42,511 nt of DNA from Phycisphaerae bacterium SM23_30 (GCA_001303695.1 LJUC01000002.1:1-42511); one strand, 5' to 3'; positions 25,396-34,585 are shown, counted from the first letter of the stretch. Made by a program: numbers and translations. Notes: generated by a model not told the origin, from the letters alone.

Positions 25396-26607
25396 TCAGG
25401 AAATAAAAGAGTTATTAGACATTGATGCGGCATTGAGACAATCGATAATATAGTCCAAATCTTTTTGAGAAAGGGTATAATGATTCGGGATGATTAGAAC
25501 CTTTTTGGAGCTTTCTTCCGTTTTGGGGCAATCGCCCTTATAATTATAATACTCCTGGGCGGTCTCCACAATATCATCAAGATATTTTGCCGTATCAATA
25601 CCGCATTTTAGAAGATGATCGGCCATATGGTTTCTTTGTTCTCGGTTATTAAACCTGAGTGCAAACTGGAAGTAATTGCTCCAACAATCTTTTTTTTCCT
25701 TTGGTAAAAAAACATCCGGCAAGCGAATCTTTTTAAAAAAATAAAAGGCGTTTACTCTCTGCTTTTCAATATTTTTGGAGAAAGTTTTGATTCTATCATT
25801 TATTAGTCGAATGTCGCAGCCGGCTATTTTTTTAAACCTGAAACCGGTCTTTGCCGTAAGATTGAGTTTACGATCCAGTGCCCGGCCGATCGGATAACCA
25901 ACTATACCATACCAAGGTCTTCTATAAAGCGACGATTTTATATAGGTACCGGTGCAGTGCAGTATTTGTTGAAAATTTGTCCAGTCATCAAATTTTTCAA
26001 TTAACTTACCTATCGACTCCAGCAATTTTGGGTCTGTAGAAAAAATTGCGCTGCCCTCACCCGCTGAAATATATTTGCCCGAACGAAACGAAAAAAAAGA
26101 AACGTTCGACAAAAAACCGGTATATCTCCCTTTGTAATTGCTCAGCAAAGACTGGGCGCAATCCTCGATGATGGGAATATTTCCACTCACCCTTGAAATC
26201 GCATCAAAATCGACAGGATGGCCGAACATGTGCACTACTACCACAGCCGATACAGAATCAATTTTTTTCTCTAAATCTGATGCTGACAGGGTATAGTCAT
26301 CCGGATTAATATCAATAAAAATCGGTGTCATATCTGCCTGTCGGACAGCATCAAAGACTACCGGGCAGCAATATAATGGAACTGCTATTTTAGCATCTTT
26401 AGCCAGATCAAGAGATTTTAAAATCGCATACAGGGAAGCCCTTCCTGAAGTAGTAAAAAGGGGTTTCCAACCAAATATCTTTTCCAAGGTTGGTTCATTA
26501 TTTGAATCCGATTTAAGAGCAGCTTTAAACGCCTTCGCATAGTCGGAAAACTTGTAATCCCAATTATAGCGAGGAATCAGGCCTATTTTCTTTCTTACTC
26601 TTATCAT
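25396..26607 (-). CDS. DegT/DnrJ/EryC1/StrS-type aminotransferase
   Basis: 403 residues. PLP-dependent sugar aminotransferase features are TTSGRASLYAIL near 52-63, the cofactor-contact IIEDCAQSLLS at 146-156 and the lysine K178 in FRSGKYISAGEGSA. It differs from the WbpE-type gene at 28126, being longer and with a divergent N-terminus and C-terminus, so it probably acts on another keto-sugar or even a non-sugar ketone. The genes for the two cysteine-rich paralogues lie immediately on either side, 29 and 40 bases away. With RmlA/B in the window, a dTDP-4-keto-6-deoxyhexose is one possible substrate. Start ATGATAAGAG; the ribosome-binding site is weak. Confidence 0.87.
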   Translation of the reverse strand: MIRVRKKIGLIPRYNWDYKFSDYAKAFKAALKSDSNNEPTLEKIFGWKPLFTTSGRASLYAILKSLDLAKDAKIAVPLYCCPVVFDAVRQADMTPIFIDINPDDYTLSASDLEKKIDSVSAVVVVHMFGHPVDFDAISRVSGNIPIIEDCAQSLLSNYKGRYTGFLSNVSFFSFRSGKYISAGEGSAIFSTDPKLLESIGKLIEKFDDWTNFQQILHCTGTYIKSSLYRRPWYGIVGYPIGRALDRKLNLTAKTGFRFKKIAGCDIRLINDRIKTFSKNIEKQRVNAFYFFKKIRLPDVFLPKEKKDCWSNYFQFALRFNNREQRNHMADHLLKCGIDTAKYLDDIVETAQEYYNYKGDCPKTEESSKKVLIIPNHYTLSQKDLDYIIDCLNAASMSNNSFIS

Positions 26608-26647
26608 ATTCTTTGCTTAATATGCATTACTCAAAAAATATCTTTCC

Positions 26648-26989
26648 TTAAGCTTTTTCGAGCCAATTTCCATGCCACAGCAAGTAACAACTTCGGTCGC
26701 ATCGATGCGCGAGCTCATCAACATCCCCATCACAGATCAAGCCGTCCAAAATGTACAATGGAGAACGAGTTTTATACATCTTATATCTATATTCATCAAA
26801 AAAGTTTTTTACTACTTTCAATATCGAATATTTCTGACCACAGTACTGAAACATCTGCTTCATAAAAAGACACCCATCCAGCTTATTAAATGAGTCGAGA
26901 GTTTTTGAAATGCTCTCTGCTGAACGCACATTAACATAGTTTCCTATTTGGTAGGCTGTCACTTTAATATCATTACCTCCGTTACTCAT
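26648..26989 (-). CDS. Cysteine-rich protein of uncharacterised family, copy 2
   Basis: 113 residues from the ATG preceded by GGAG (an ATG at 27004 is an alternative giving 118 residues). It is nearly all made of the domain shared with the protein at 24866-25366. In the 118-residue numbering the conserved positions are C45, C55, C91, C102, C106 and H111, with GCLF, YCG, FFDE, CDRSC and WHGNWLEK. No signal peptide or transmembrane helix is present, so a cytoplasmic role is likely. It lies between the genes for a FemAB-like protein and a DegT-type aminotransferase. Function is unknown; a partner or tailoring protein for the neighbouring enzymes is a guess. Confidence 0.75.
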   Translation of the reverse strand: MSNGGNDIKVTAYQIGNYVNVRSAESISKTLDSFNKLDGCLFMKQMFQYCGQKYSILKVVKNFFDEYRYKMYKTRSPLYILDGLICDGDVDELAHRCDRSCYLLWHGNWLEKA

Positions 26990-27019
26990 AACTACTCCAC
27001 ACATAAGTAAATCATAAAT

Positions 27020-28075
27020 CTATCCTATATGTTTATACAGAAGGGTTCCGGCCATTTTTAACAAAGGAATCGGCATCTTTTTAAAAAGAAAAATATTTGA
27101 TATCTCACGTTCCGGCCCTTCAACAAACTTTTCTTGAGAAAAAATGTAACGATAATATCTGATGATACTTTCCTCCACGCCCCATCCTTTCTTAAAACGC
27201 CTTAAACCTTCGTTGCTCGTCTCTGTCCTGCCGAAAGAGAAATTTTTGAATCCTTCCTTACAAAACCGCTTTATAGCCCACCAGGTTATCAGATCGTTCG
27301 GCCTTAAGTCTTGAAATTTCTTATCCAACGCATTGTATTTATAAATTACCTTGTCGTCGAATTGGAAAAACATGCCTCCAGCAATGGGGATATTTTTATA
27401 ATAAGCCAGCAATACTAATCCCAATTTCTGGGAAATAATATTATCGAATATACTCTTAAAGAAGCTAAAAGGCTGGGGCGGCAGACCATGCCTTTTCCTG
27501 GTTACACAATTCAGGCGATAATACTCTTTGAGGGACGATAATGAGCTACCCTCTTCGACCTGCACTTCTTTTCTTTGGGCTTTGTTAATATTTTGTTTGA
27601 CGGTTCTTTTTAAACCCGAAAAGATGGTTGCCGAATCCTGCAGAAGACTTAACCGGTGGCCATAAAAACTTTTATAAACAGGCCAATCTTCTGGCAATCC
27701 CCCCCCAATCCTCAATTCAAAATACTTCCAACCAGCTTTTCGTCCAAAATTAACTAAGCTCTCAACTGCGTTCTCCACACAATGTTGTTCGGATATAATC
27801 GGCTCACAATAATCCGAGAAAGGTAAAGAAACGCCCCGACGACCGGTCAGAATACTATCAACTTCCATCATCGGTATCAGGCATTGCATTTGACCGTCAA
27901 CTAACGTAGTAAAGTAAAGTGGTTTGTATTTGTAAGTATCAGCAAGTACTTTAGACCAAATCGAACTGTGAAAAAAAGAAGCAACGGAATTAGTTTCGAG
28001 TAGCTTATCCCAGCCTGGATAATTTATGGGATTCAGTGGTTCGAAGTTTACATTCTCCAGCTCAGAGAGTGTCAT
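27020..28075 (-). CDS. FemAB/GNAT-like peptidyl or aminoacyl transferase
   Basis: 351 residues. The second half has the Fem/GNAT features: SLKEYYRLNCVTRKRHGLPP, LVLLAYYKNIPIAGGMFFQF, YKYNALDKKFQDLRPNDLI and the ending FSFGRTETSNEGLRRFKKGWG. FemAB-type proteins transfer an amino acid from aminoacyl-tRNA, and a related subfamily is regularly found with PEP-CTERM/exosortase loci. Here it may add an amino acid or acyl group to an amino sugar made by the neighbouring aminotransferases. ATG start; the gene follows the WbpE-type gene by about 50 bases. Donor and acceptor cannot be read from the sequence. Confidence 0.83.
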   Translation of the reverse strand: MTLSELENVNFEPLNPINYPGWDKLLETNSVASFFHSSIWSKVLADTYKYKPLYFTTLVDGQMQCLIPMMEVDSILTGRRGVSLPFSDYCEPIISEQHCVENAVESLVNFGRKAGWKYFELRIGGGLPEDWPVYKSFYGHRLSLLQDSATIFSGLKRTVKQNINKAQRKEVQVEEGSSLSSLKEYYRLNCVTRKRHGLPPQPFSFFKSIFDNIISQKLGLVLLAYYKNIPIAGGMFFQFDDKVIYKYNALDKKFQDLRPNDLITWWAIKRFCKEGFKNFSFGRTETSNEGLRRFKKGWGVEESIIRYYRYIFSQEKFVEGPEREISNIFLFKKMPIPLLKMAGTLLYKHIG

Positions 28076-28125
28076 TTTCTTGTTATTTTCCTAATTGCTG
28101 CTCATCAAGAGAGATAATCGGAGTT

Positions 28126-29235
28126 TCATTTTTCAGCTATCAAGTTTCCCAGTTCTTCGCCGACATATTCGATCTGCTCTCGGCTTAATTCGGCAAACAT
28201 CGGCAAAGATATAATCTCATCGGCGCACTTCTCTGTTACCGGAAAACTTCCTTTGCCTAAACCCATAAAGCTGTAAGCCTCCTGAAGATGTAAGGGCACC
28301 GGATAATGAATTCCACAATAAATATCCTTTTGGGCCAATGATTTGATAATTTGGTCACGGTTATTCGTACGCACAGCGTAAATATGATACACATGTTTGG
28401 CATATTCGGCCTCGAGGGGCAAAACAAGTCTATCAATATCAGCAAGGACCATGTTATATATCTGGGCGTTTTTTCGACGCCCTTCGTTCCATTTCGGCAG
28501 ATACTTAAGCTTAACACTTAAAATTGCCCCCTGGAATCCGTCCATCCGGCTGTTCCAGCCGATCCGAGAATGATAATATTTCTTCAATTGGCCGTGATCT
28601 CGCAAAGATCGTATCTTTTCTGCCAGTTCGCCATTATTAGTCACGATGGCCCCCGCCTCTCCATAAGCCCCCAGATTCTTACCCGGATAAAAACTATAAC
28701 AACCCGCATCACCGATCGACCCGACGATCTGGCCTTTGTATTCCGCTCCATGCGCCTGACTGGCATCCTCAATCACCAATAACTTGTGGGCCCTGGCAAT
28801 CTCCATAATGGGATCCATATCCGCCGCCTGGCCGTACAAATGGACCGGAATTATCGCCTTGGTTTTTTTAGTAATCGCCGCTTCTAATAACGCTGGATCC
28901 ATATTAAAGGTCTGATCATCCACATCGACAAATACCGGTCGGGCTCCACAGTAACTGATTGCTTCTGCCGTAGCTATAAACGTATTGGCAGCCGTAATCA
29001 CTTCGTCTCCCGGATCTATCTCCAGGCCCAAAAGCGCCAACCAAAGAGCTGCCGTACCGCTGGAAACACCGACAGCATATTCACACTGACAAAAAGCCGC
29101 AAATTCCTTTTCAAATTGAGCGACAAAAGGGCCTCCAGCAAATGCGGTCTTATCCAATACTTCCTGCAGGGCTTGGGCTATCTCTTCTTTAATTGATTCG
29201 TACTGAATTTTGAGATCGAGAAAAGGTACTTTCAT
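28126..29235 (-). CDS. wbpE: DegT-family aminotransferase, WbpE/WlbC type
   Basis: 369 residues from the ATG with GAGG nine nt upstream; a TTG at 29250 would overlap the upstream gene and is less likely. Family features are FAGGPFVAQFE near 32-42, VSSGTAALWLAL, the IEDASQAHGA aspartate and K186 in SFYPGKNLGAYGEAGA. The best match by motif is the aminotransferase that converts UDP-2-acetamido-3-oxo-glucuronate to the 3-amino sugar. The two other enzymes of that route, the WbpD-like acetyltransferase directly upstream and the WbpB-like dehydrogenase at 31644, support this. The protein should be cytoplasmic, PLP-dependent and use glutamate. A related sugar substrate is possible. Confidence 0.85.
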   Translation of the reverse strand: MKVPFLDLKIQYESIKEEIAQALQEVLDKTAFAGGPFVAQFEKEFAAFCQCEYAVGVSSGTAALWLALLGLEIDPGDEVITAANTFIATAEAISYCGARPVFVDVDDQTFNMDPALLEAAITKKTKAIIPVHLYGQAADMDPIMEIARAHKLLVIEDASQAHGAEYKGQIVGSIGDAGCYSFYPGKNLGAYGEAGAIVTNNGELAEKIRSLRDHGQLKKYYHSRIGWNSRMDGFQGAILSVKLKYLPKWNEGRRKNAQIYNMVLADIDRLVLPLEAEYAKHVYHIYAVRTNNRDQIIKSLAQKDIYCGIHYPVPLHLQEAYSFMGLGKGSFPVTEKCADEIISLPMFAELSREQIEYVGEELGNLIAEK

Positions 29236-29236
29236 A

Positions 29237-29734
29237 TTATTTTTCCTCAACTACCTTCCTTAAAACCTTGGCGGGATTGCCCGCCACAATAGTATTCGGG
29301 GCAATATCTTTGGTCACCACACTGCCTGCTCCCACAATCGCATTTTCGCCCACGGTTACTCCACAAAGAAGTGACACGCTGGAACCGATGGAGGCTCCTT
29401 TTTTCACCAGCGTCGGCACACACTCCCAATTATCTTCGGCTTGTAGTTCGCTATTCGCCGCCGTGGCTCGCTTGTACTTGTCGTTAATAAACGTCACATT
29501 ATGTCCGACAAACATGTTATCTTCAATAGTCACGCCTTCACATATAAAAGTATGACTGGAAATTTTACAATTCCTGCCGATTTTAGCCCCTTTTTGTATC
29601 TCCACAAAGGTTCCTATCTTGGTATTATCACCCACCCGACAGCCATACATATTCACAAAATTAAAAATCTTCACTCCTTCGCCTAACTGTACATCAGGTG
29701 TAATTTTTAACGTCGGATTATCTTTTTCATCCAT
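29237..29734 (-). CDS. wbpD: UDP-amino-sugar N-acetyltransferase, WbpD/WlbB type
   Basis: 165 residues made of hexapeptide repeats (VKIFNFVNMYGC, TKIGTFVEIQKGAKIG, VTIEDNMFVGHNVTF). The segment FINDKYKRAT is the family signature normally seen as FINDKYPR, and the end VAGNPAKVLRK is typical of left-handed beta-helix acetyltransferases. WbpD uses acetyl-CoA to acetylate the 3-amino group of the diamino-uronic sugar. The stop lies immediately before the ribosome-binding site and ATG of the aminotransferase gene, so the two are an operon pair. Start ATG with GAGGA upstream. Confidence 0.88.
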   Translation of the reverse strand: MDEKDNPTLKITPDVQLGEGVKIFNFVNMYGCRVGDNTKIGTFVEIQKGAKIGRNCKISSHTFICEGVTIEDNMFVGHNVTFINDKYKRATAANSELQAEDNWECVPTLVKKGASIGSSVSLLCGVTVGENAIVGAGSVVTKDIAPNTIVAGNPAKVLRKVVEEK

Positions 29735-29846
29735 TTTATCCTCATCATAGCTTGTTATAAAAACAAATATTATATCAAAATCATATCCAAATCTACTATC
29801 AATACGACGGAAGTGGTCATAATAGTAATTGAAGATTTTATTTGGA

Positions 29847-30554
29847 TCAGGCTGACTTTTCCAGCAATTCTCTTACTGTAGCCAGGTGTAACTCACGACG
29901 TTTAATTTCTTCAAGTATCGACTGCAACGCTGTCACCGTTACCGATCCTTGCGAACCATTACCCGTCCTACCGTCATGAAGCAGAATAACACTACCAGGG
30001 GCTAATCGATCAATCACAAATTGAGCCACTTTTTGACCTGATTGCTGTTGATAATCTTTAGGATCTATATTCCAAAAAACCACCTGCCGCCGTTGGTCCC
30101 AAAGAGAAATCAGCAGGAGAAAATTAAGTTTGCCGTAGGGGGGTCGATATAAAATCGGCTTTTTAGTCACTCCCAACTTATCTATGATGCGTCTAGCTTT
30201 TACAACCTCCGCTGACGAATTTAAGGGACTACTCTTCCAGGGGTGTAGATGCCGGTAGCCGTGCTCGCCGATTTCGTGGCCCATCTCAACAATTCTCCGG
30301 GCCAGTTGCGGATGTTGCTCGACTTTTTCCCCAACTACAAAAAAGGTCGCTTTGGCGCCATACTCACTCAACAATTCCAATATTTGAGGCGTGATTTTAT
30401 CATCCGGACCGTCATCAAACGTTAAACATATTCTTTCACTGCTTGCCATAACCGCCAGAAATCTCCAACGTAAATAAAACTTAACTACTACACCCAACCC
30501 AAAATAAAGAAACACCACAATAATAACTATAATAAGTAAAGCTATTTGCCACAT
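29847..30554 (-). CDS. Membrane-anchored NodB-type polysaccharide deacetylase
   Basis: 235 residues. A single N-terminal helix (about 4-26) anchors the enzyme. The NodB motifs are all present: TFDDGP at 45-50 (Asp47/Asp48), EHGYRHLHP at 97-105 with His98 and His102 as metal ligands, RPPYGK and the C-terminal LLHDGR. The enzyme should remove N- or O-acetyl groups from a polysaccharide or lipid-linked sugar, probably on the outer face of the cytoplasmic membrane. The WbpD/E/B genes around it make acetamido sugars, which are plausible substrates. It is distinct from the deacetylase-like half of the fusion protein at 20267. Confidence 0.92.
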   Translation of the reverse strand: MWQIALLIIVIIVVFLYFGLGVVVKFYLRWRFLAVMASSERICLTFDDGPDDKITPQILELLSEYGAKATFFVVGEKVEQHPQLARRIVEMGHEIGEHGYRHLHPWKSSPLNSSAEVVKARRIIDKLGVTKKPILYRPPYGKLNFLLLISLWDQRRQVVFWNIDPKDYQQQSGQKVAQFVIDRLAPGSVILLHDGRTGNGSQGSVTVTALQSILEEIKRRELHLATVRELLEKSA

Positions 30555-30622
30555 ATATTATTGTTGGGCTTGACAATACAATCGGAGAATTACGTCGGTC
30601 TTTTCTCGGATAGTACAGATTT

Positions 30623-31519
30623 TTAAGATGGCCTGGTTATTTTTTTTCTTGCCAGGCGCAATAGTAATTTAATTCTCTGCATCTGCTCTTTATGTAAAAA
30701 GCTGATATAATCATCAGGTAATTGAATTTTGCCCCCGCGTAACCATTCCAAGATATAAGCGATCATACTTACCAAACTACCTATCAAATATGGCTTCCTT
30801 AGGAGCCTGGCCAACGCTTTGGCTACTGCAAATAAAGGATGATAACCTAAATAATAATCCATCCTCCCTTCTCTAAACCTCGCTTGCAATATCCCCCCTG
30901 TAGCTGTTCCTGTTTGACGATGATGGTAGACCGGAATGCCACGAAAGGATTCTGTCACCCATCCCTTCATGCGCACCATAACCTCTGCAGCTGTATCCTC
31001 CCCTCCAAACCTCAAAGGAGGAAAACCACCTACCGCATCAAAGCAGGCACGCTGAAACATTTGTACAGGACCAGGTACATGATGCAGAACAGAAGTGACT
31101 CTTGCAAACTTATTGCCTATTAAATTATAAGCTTCACCACCTGCCACCCCTAATTTCGGATTTCGTTCAAATTCCTGCAATATTTGCTCATAATAGGAAG
31201 GCTCCACCGATATATCCGCATCTAAAATTCCTATAAAGTCAAAACCATAACTTGCGATAGATTTATAACCTATTTCGATGGCCGATACTTTTGCCGCAAA
31301 GTCTCTTTCTCGTTTTGAATCTAGGCAAATAAGATTAATAAAACTGCATTTTTCCTTATATGCCGATACGATTTCCTCTGTTCGATCGACCGAACCATCG
31401 CTGACTATAACCCAATGCTGCGGCAGTATAGTCTGAGCCGTCACCGATTTCAAAGTTTCTTCGATATACTTTTCTTCGTTGCGTGCCGCCGTTATTAATA
31501 CATACTTCTTTTGGGGCAT
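30623..31519 (-). CDS. GT2 family glycosyltransferase
   Basis: 298 residues, GT-A fold. The N-terminus LITAARNEEKYIEETLKSV, the nucleotide site VIVSDGSVDRTEEI and the metal-binding ILDADISVEPSYYE (D-A-D) are clear. The GGEAYN and GGFPPLRFGGEDTAAEVMVR segments fit the acceptor side. A hydrophobic stretch near 245-262 may touch the membrane. It probably adds one residue of the polysaccharide repeat. The gene lies between the WbpB-like dehydrogenase and the deacetylase genes, so its donor may be the diacetamido-uronic sugar, although that is only positional evidence. Confidence 0.92.
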   Translation of the reverse strand: MPQKKYVLITAARNEEKYIEETLKSVTAQTILPQHWVIVSDGSVDRTEEIVSAYKEKCSFINLICLDSKRERDFAAKVSAIEIGYKSIASYGFDFIGILDADISVEPSYYEQILQEFERNPKLGVAGGEAYNLIGNKFARVTSVLHHVPGPVQMFQRACFDAVGGFPPLRFGGEDTAAEVMVRMKGWVTESFRGIPVYHHRQTGTATGGILQARFREGRMDYYLGYHPLFAVAKALARLLRKPYLIGSLVSMIAYILEWLRGGKIQLPDDYISFLHKEQMQRIKLLLRLARKKITRPS

Positions 31520-31643
31520 TCTACCAAGCTTCTTGAGTAATAAAATTTATAGTATAGAATAACTACTGGATAAAATAATATTAATCGACAGTGATGTTGA
31601 TAGGGCAATATAATTCCATATAATACCTATTATGGCTTGCCCT

Positions 31644-32672
31644 TTATGACAGAATGTCAATCGACACTTTGATCCCGTTGTTCCGCAGCGATTGAGAAGA
31701 CGCTTCCAGTATCTGCACCACTAAAAGACCTTCTCGGCCGGAAGAATCCGGTTTGGCTCCGGTTCGAATGCAATCCAAAAAATGTTGACATTCCACCTTC
31801 AAAGGCTCCACCTGCTTAATATACGGTGCATAAGTATCCCCATAATGATAAGAACACTGAAACTCGGCAAAAGTATCATAATGCGGTGGCGTCTCCACCC
31901 GCTTATCATAAATTCTAATCTTTTCCAAAGGCTCCATATCGTTATAAACAATCATTTTCTTGGTGCCCACGATTGTCATTTCTCTGATCTTATTGGGATC
32001 AAGCCAACTGCTTTGAATAGTGGCGAAATTGCCGTTGGAAAAATCTAATGACATATTAGTCACATCTTCTATGCCCTCTGCCACATGCGCTTTACCTTGG
32101 CAACTTACCGATATGGGAGGATGCTTCGAAAGATAAAGAATTATTGAAATATCATGCGGCGCCAGATCCCAAGCCACGTTAATATCATTTTGAAACAAAC
32201 CCAGATTCAAACGCCGAGAACTGATATAACAAATCTCACCAATCTCACCCGAATCTATAATTTCTTTGATCTTTCTAACAACGGAAGTATATATAAAAGT
32301 ATGCCCTACCATCAGGGTTAATTTCTGCTTCTGAGATAATTTCACCATTTCTTTGCATTCGGCTACAGACGAGGCCATCGGCTTCTCTACAAAAGTATGC
32401 TTACCAGCCTTCATACTTTTCATAGCCAATTTATAATGCAGACTGACCGGCGTGACAATAGCCACCGCATCAATAGCTGTATCATTGAAAATATCATCTT
32501 CCTGGTTGGTAGTTACGATTTCAGGATACAGCTTCTTCATATGTCTGAGCCGATCCTGATCCACATCACATACCGTCTTAACCTGACACTCTGTAAGACT
32601 ACGGAAGTTGCGAATAAGATTGGGCCCCCAATATCCGCACCCGATCAATCCAATATTTAATTCTCCCAACAC
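31644..32672 (-). CDS. wbpB: Gfo/Idh/MocA-family dehydrogenase, WbpB/WlbA type
   Basis: 342 residues. The NAD-binding Rossmann motif is GLIGCGYWGPNLIRNF (8-23), the catalytic EKP is at 96-98 and the H173 in WDLAPHDISI is the usual active-site histidine. WbpB-type members oxidise C3 of UDP-GlcNAc-uronate. Together with the WbpE- and WbpD-like genes this completes three consecutive steps towards a 2,3-diacetamido-uronic sugar. The preceding UDP-GlcNAc 6-dehydrogenase (WbpA) and the later epimerase (WbpI) are not in the window. Start GTG with AAGGAG about 7 nt upstream. Other sugar oxidoreductases share the fold, so the assignment depends on context. Confidence 0.85.
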   Translation of the reverse strand: MLGELNIGLIGCGYWGPNLIRNFRSLTECQVKTVCDVDQDRLRHMKKLYPEIVTTNQEDDIFNDTAIDAVAIVTPVSLHYKLAMKSMKAGKHTFVEKPMASSVAECKEMVKLSQKQKLTLMVGHTFIYTSVVRKIKEIIDSGEIGEICYISSRRLNLGLFQNDINVAWDLAPHDISIILYLSKHPPISVSCQGKAHVAEGIEDVTNMSLDFSNGNFATIQSSWLDPNKIREMTIVGTKKMIVYNDMEPLEKIRIYDKRVETPPHYDTFAEFQCSYHYGDTYAPYIKQVEPLKVECQHFLDCIRTGAKPDSSGREGLLVVQILEASSQSLRNNGIKVSIDILS

Positions 32673-32730
32673 AAAAACTCTCCTTCCTTATAATCGAAAT
32701 GCCCCTAAATTGTACTCTGTATAAATAATT

Positions 32731-33981
32731 TTACAGCGTATCTTTGATTTGTGTGACAATCGCAGGGATAGTGCCCGCTAATATTCTAGCATCCAACCGC
32801 CAGGACATTCCCCGTGCATAAGTAATATCAAAACGTACCATTTCCTTAAATGTGGTTCTATTTTTACCGCTTACCTGCCAAAGTCCGGTCATGCCCGGCA
32901 CGGTATCAAAACGTCCATAGTGCCAACGATGATATTCTTTTACTTCGTAAGGTATGGGTGGTCGAGGACCTATCAGACTCATATCGCCCCTAAGAACATT
33001 AAATAACTGCGGTAGCTCATCAATAGCAGTTTTCCGCATGAAATTGCCCAATGGTATAATCCTTGAATCATTCTCAAGCTTTTTCATGGATTTGCCGCTA
33101 TCGGCGGATCCCTCGGCGCCGCTTTTGATCAGATCTGCTAAATATCTCTGATGCTGTTCTTGATCAGCGCCTACTTTCATTGTCCGGAATTTCCACATCT
33201 TAAATCTTTTACCCAAGTATCCCATTCTCTCTTGCTTAAAGAAAACCGGACCCGGCGAAACCAATTGTATTAAAAGGGCAATAATAGCAAAAAAGGGAGA
33301 TAAAATTATAATCCCAAGTAGGGAGCCTATAATATCAGTAATCCGTTTATATGCCGGCATGCGCCGAACTAAAAAGGGTTCTAATCTCTCCGCAGGGTTG
33401 TGAAACTCTTTCCTTATCAAAGAATCACCGGATCGCATCTCAGAACCGATCCCTTGTTCGCCGGAAACAACGACTGACGAAGTACGACCAGCATATTTCT
33501 CTGTTGATCCAAAACGGAAATGATCGTCTGTCCGCCGATTGCTGAAGCTATCGTGATCATCGCCATCATCGTCTGATGGTGAATATGAATAAGTATATAC
33601 GCGAAATTCCGGACGTGTTGCCTTGGCTGCCACCATATCGCTAATACTAGCGGCAAACTTCCATGCCCCCTTCGCCCAGGTATGATCTAAAACCACGGCA
33701 ATGTGTTCCGAATCAAACCAACCTGCCTCATCGGTGGCGCGCATTCGTTGGTTTAGAACCTCAGCTAAACAACCTGCAAGAGAACCGTTATTCCTGACTG
33801 AGCCCACCTTAAAAACCGCCAACGAGAACGCATGCGAGTTTCGGTCAACGCGGCAGCGCTCACGTCTCATTATCGCGTGTAACTCTTCGCTTGATTTAAT
33901 ACCCCCAAAAAGGCGCTCATCCCGCCTCTGCGTAAACCGATAAAATAGTTTGTGAACGCCTAGCGCCACGGTTTTCTCCAC
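32731..33981 (-). CDS. Polyprenyl-phosphate sugar-1-phosphate transferase (chain initiation)
   Basis: 416 residues. The C-terminal half (about 208-416) is the bacterial sugar transferase: KRITDIIGSLLGIIILSPF membrane helix, GPVFFKQERMGYLGK, FRTM, DELPQLFNVLRGDMSLIGPR at 321-340 and PGMTGLWQVSGK. It transfers a sugar phosphate from a UDP-sugar to undecaprenyl phosphate and starts the repeat unit. The first 135 residues form a soluble domain with a degenerate GGDEF-like look (RRERCRVDRNSHAFSLAVF), followed by a Ser/Asp-rich linker; no GGDEF motif remains, so cyclase activity is not expected. GTG at 33981 has poor spacing; GTG at 33969 with GGAG is an alternative. First gene after a long leader. 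Confidence 0.93.
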   Translation of the reverse strand: MEKTVALGVHKLFYRFTQRRDERLFGGIKSSEELHAIMRRERCRVDRNSHAFSLAVFKVGSVRNNGSLAGCLAEVLNQRMRATDEAGWFDSEHIAVVLDHTWAKGAWKFAASISDMVAAKATRPEFRVYTYSYSPSDDDGDDHDSFSNRRTDDHFRFGSTEKYAGRTSSVVVSGEQGIGSEMRSGDSLIRKEFHNPAERLEPFLVRRMPAYKRITDIIGSLLGIIILSPFFAIIALLIQLVSPGPVFFKQERMGYLGKRFKMWKFRTMKVGADQEQHQRYLADLIKSGAEGSADSGKSMKKLENDSRIIPLGNFMRKTAIDELPQLFNVLRGDMSLIGPRPPIPYEVKEYHRWHYGRFDTVPGMTGLWQVSGKNRTTFKEMVRFDITYARGMSWRLDARILAGTIPAIVTQIKDTL

Positions 33982-34585
33982 TCCAAAATCTTCTCAGAAA
34001 AACATTAAATGCAACAATATCCTGTATATATATTTACATGACCTTAAGCATATACTACATAAGGCTTGCAACTTCCGATAAATTATCTTCTCACCTCCTG
34101 TTCTTAACTATTCTGGTCCCAGATATTATCTTAATGTCTTGATATTAAACCTATTCAATAATCTCCTTCGCTTCTCTAATTAGAACATAGTAATATTACT
34201 GCAAATATCATGCCTTCGGATATGCTTGCAGGGCTAAAATCGCACCCAGTGCCATTTGGCATGACTGAATCTTGTTTTCAACCTGCTATTGTGAAAAAAA
34301 GTCTTCTTAAAGCCAGACGACAAGATTTTAATATCTTCTGCCAATGTTGCTGGAAATCAACTTTGAAGAACTCGTGTGATTCGATTATCTTTTCTAACTC
34401 CTTTTTCTAAAACACGTTACAGCCCATGTTGCTTTTTCGCCACAACACAAATGCCTTGATACAATATTCCCTTATGTTACGGAATATAAACAACAATTAA
34501 CTTGCGATATGCGGCTCACCACTTCTTAGTCACAACTATTACATACATACTCTCAAGACTATAAAGCTAGGAAAGGTAAAGTGTA

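Noticed and set aside
28126-29250. TTG start at 29250 for the WbpE-type gene
   Set aside because: It would overlap the upstream gene, while the ATG at 29235 has a proper ribosome-binding site and begins the conserved MKVPFLDL.
34210-34410. 66-codon plus-strand frame
   Set aside because: No ribosome-binding site and no family resemblance; probably chance.
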